Shown here piece after piece: positions 20,993 to 22,363 of a DNA stretch of 22,363 nt. A program made the translations under genes and the position numbers. The DNA comes from a virus. The stretch spans positions 1 to 22,363 of IMG/VR virus record IMGVR_UViG_3300013126_000271. One strand, 5' to 3'. A model generated the notes under the pieces. It had not been told where the DNA came from. It made no database searches and saw only the letters and a program-made list of their open reading frames with translations. Position 1 is the stretch's first letter; every line of letters begins with the position of its first letter.

Positions 20993-21271
20993 TTAATCTT
21001 CCAAATCCTCCTTGAAGTATCGTTGGCAGCGTTCGTAGAAGTATTCAAAATCAACTAACAGGGACGAAGGAACTTCCCAACCCTTGTTCGATTCTGCTCT
21101 GGAAATAGCAATCTTCATAGCCAGTTCCTGGTTGTAGATATCATATTTAGAACAAAGTGAGTACCCAAGTCTTGCCTTACCATTAGGCATTTTAACACCA
21201 ACAAACATTCCAACACGTTTACCTTTTCGCAAAATACGCTGTGAAATCTTTACTTCTACTTCCGGATTCAT
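20993..21271 (-). CDS. Unknown phage protein (92 aa)
   Basis: A 92-aa protein with beta strands (VEVKISQRILRKGKRVGMFV, quoted in part; ARLGYSLCSKYDIYN) followed by a helix (LAMKIAISRAES) and an acidic C-terminal helix (YFYERCQRYFKEDLED). The pattern looks like a conserved phage protein of unknown function. The ATG overlaps the lipoprotein stop (ATGA). Confidence 0.75.
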   Translation of the reverse strand: MNPEVEVKISQRILRKGKRVGMFVGVKMPNGKARLGYSLCSKYDIYNQELAMKIAISRAESNKGWEVPSSLLVDFEYFYERCQRYFKEDLED

Positions 21272-21432
21272 TTCGTTTCTCCTCTGTGGATTTTATATAT
21301 GACTCCTTTAGAGTCAACGTACCAGTCTCTGGTATCGGTTTCATTAACTGTATTAAAGATATCAGGGCCCATACATCCGCACAATAAACTAGAAATACCA
21401 ATACACAATAATCGTGTTCTAATAAATTTCAT
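21268..21432 (-). CDS. Small lipoprotein (54 aa)
   Basis: A short frame whose ATG overlaps the phosphatase stop (TAATG) and whose stop overlaps the next ATG. Residues 1-20 form a lipoprotein signal: basic start (MKFIRTR), a hydrophobic core (LLCIGISSLL) and a lipobox LCGC with Cys20. The mature ~35-residue part is acidic (DIFNTVNETDTRDWYVDSKG). It would be an envelope lipoprotein, perhaps for superinfection exclusion or lysis; the role is not evident from sequence. It lacks the proline-rich character of Rz1 spanins. Confidence 0.72.
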   Translation of the reverse strand: MKFIRTRLLCIGISSLLCGCMGPDIFNTVNETDTRDWYVDSKGVIYKIHRGETK

Positions 21433-22184
21433 TAGAAAGTTCGTTCCAAGATAGATCTCATTTGATCATCATTTTTGTATTCTTCGGAACAATAATCCTC
21501 AAACATTTTAGTTTTTGTATTATAACAAATAAATTTAGGGCTGTCAATAGCGACATGAACAATTCTATGTTTTCCTTTGACGTGTTTTCCAACTTCCTGA
21601 ATGTATGGTTCTTTCTTCGGTGTATGTCCAACAACTTGATTAAATTTACCACAGAATTTTTCATACCCTATAGACGCCCAAAATGGGCCACCGTATTGCT
21701 CCCTTCCACCTCTTATACCTGGAATATAAAACAGTTGTGAAAGTGTTGGTGGGGTTACTGGTTGATTTTTATACCATGTGAATTCCTGATTGATAAACTC
21801 AACACATTGTTCTGCATTATCAAACACTTTACCAAAACCTGCTGTAATACCACCATGGGTTATAATGTGGTCATCTACTAGGAAAGCACCTTTAAGTTGT
21901 TCTTTATATTTGTTAACCATATACCTAAACTCTGGATTAGGTCTGTTTCCAGAACAAGCAAAGTAAGGGTGGGGATTTGGAAGATAAGGAAGTTCATGGT
22001 TACCAGCTAAAGTATATGCTCCAGACTCCATAATCATTTCGAATGTTGTAAGTATATCATCATCCGATGCTGTGTATGAGTCTAGATAGTCACCAACAAA
22101 GATATGTTCTTCTTCTGGTTTGAATTCCAAGAACATCTTTGCTTTAAGATGGTGCCCGTGTATGTCCCCACAAATTAAACTCAT
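21432..22184 (-). CDS. Metallophosphatase of the PPP type (calcineurin-like)
   Basis: A 250-aa enzyme with the complete two-metal motif set: GDIHGH (6-11), GDYLDS (31-36), GNHE (61-64), THGG (about 109-112), and VGHTP (about 186-190). This matches lambda-phosphatase-like Ser/Thr protein phosphatases or related nucleotide phosphatases of phages. It may reverse host phosphorylation or act on nucleotides; the substrate is unknown. Its ATG overlaps the upstream gene's TGA and its TAA overlaps the lipoprotein ATG. Confidence 0.88.
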   Translation of the reverse strand: MSLICGDIHGHHLKAKMFLEFKPEEEHIFVGDYLDSYTASDDDILTTFEMIMESGAYTLAGNHELPYLPNPHPYFACSGNRPNPEFRYMVNKYKEQLKGAFLVDDHIITHGGITAGFGKVFDNAEQCVEFINQEFTWYKNQPVTPPTLSQLFYIPGIRGGREQYGGPFWASIGYEKFCGKFNQVVGHTPKKEPYIQEVGKHVKGKHRIVHVAIDSPKFICYNTKTKMFEDYCSEEYKNDDQMRSILERTF

Positions 22185-22363
22185 TCTTCTTCCTTTTCTA
22201 GATCGTTAAGTTTTTTCAAGGAATCAAAGAAATCGTCTGTATCCATTTCACCTTCTGAATTCCAATACTGGCTTAACGCTTTTCTATTTTTATATATCCA
22301 CAATTTAACTTGAAATAATTCTTTTGAATTAAGTTTACAATCTCCAACAACTATATTACCATA
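22181..22363 (-). CDS. Partial unknown protein (C-terminal 60 residues)
   Basis: An open frame enters from the right edge and ends at the TGA overlapping the phosphatase start. The visible part contains GDCKLNSKELFQVKLWIYKN and ALSQYWNSEGEMDTDDFFDSL, then an acidic end. The W...N..L...W pattern resembles the C-terminal end of DUF4160-type proteins, which I cannot confirm from 60 residues. The start lies outside the window. Confidence 0.6.
   Translation of the reverse strand, partial: YGNIVVGDCKLNSKELFQVKLWIYKNRKALSQYWNSEGEMDTDDFFDSLKKLNDLEKEEE

Noticed and set aside
21219-21401. 60-codon minus-strand frame overlapping the lipoprotein
   Set aside because: It overlaps two better genes that are coupled by ATGA/TAATG, and it lacks a ribosome site.
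1-22363. CRISPR array, insertion sequence, or tRNA gene
   Set aside because: I saw no regularly spaced direct repeats, transposase or tRNA cloverleaf in the window.

Overview
The window is a piece of a tailed-phage genome of the T4-like myovirus type (contractile tail) that infects a Gram-negative bacterium. The evidence is a syntenic set of recognisable T4-family proteins in T4-like order: clamp gp45, clamp loader gp44 and gp62, then necks gp13 and gp14, tail completion gp15, small terminase gp16, large terminase gp17 and tail sheath gp18. Several promoters match the T4 late octamer TATAAATA exactly. A small lipobox protein suits a Gram-negative host. The DNA is AT-rich and tightly packed, with many ATGA or TAATG gene overlaps. 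Almost everything is on the minus strand; only two genes lie on the plus strand.

Region by region, in transcription order (high to low coordinates): (1) 22363-20802: end of an unknown gene, a PPP-type metallophosphatase, a 54-aa lipoprotein and two small unknown genes. (2) 20789-17801: replisome block gp45-gp44-gp62, interrupted by a GIY-YIG homing endonuclease gene inserted on the opposite strand, with its own late promoter and a structured leader. (3) 17804-14978: small genes, including a MazG-like pyrophosphohydrolase and a highly charged candidate prohead-core protein, plus a plus-strand orphan gene with its own sigma70-like promoter. (4) 14981-12652: unknown small genes and a Cas4/RecB-like PD-(D/E)XK nuclease. 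(5) 12643-6666: head and neck module gp13, gp14, gp15, a 52-aa membrane protein, TerS, a Cys-rich protein, the major capsid protein and a GC-rich fibre protein. (6) 6579-3326: the terminase large subunit. (7) 3226-1: tail sheath, then a truncated probable homing endonuclease gene.

The most striking system is the fractured large terminase gene. TerL is encoded as two separate ORFs whose facing ends carry the halves of a split intein, and the break falls inside the Walker A P-loop. The N-intein is only about 31 residues and the C-intein about 113. A free-standing EDxHD (Vsr-like) homing endonuclease gene with three Zn-finger-like motifs sits between the halves, has its own T4-type late promoter, and overlaps the start of the C-terminal half by 23 nt. 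Trans-splicing would be required to rebuild the packaging ATPase. The arrangement fits the 'fractured gene' split-intein class known from environmental phage sequences and the atypically split TerL inteins (AceL-TerL type), here seen in full genomic context.

The genes form a late-gene programme. gp45/44/62 provide the clamp that in T4 also activates late transcription, and TATAAATA promoters precede the sheath, the candidate core protein, a 145-aa gene and all three mobile endonuclease genes. TerS, TerL, capsid and neck proteins build and fill the head.
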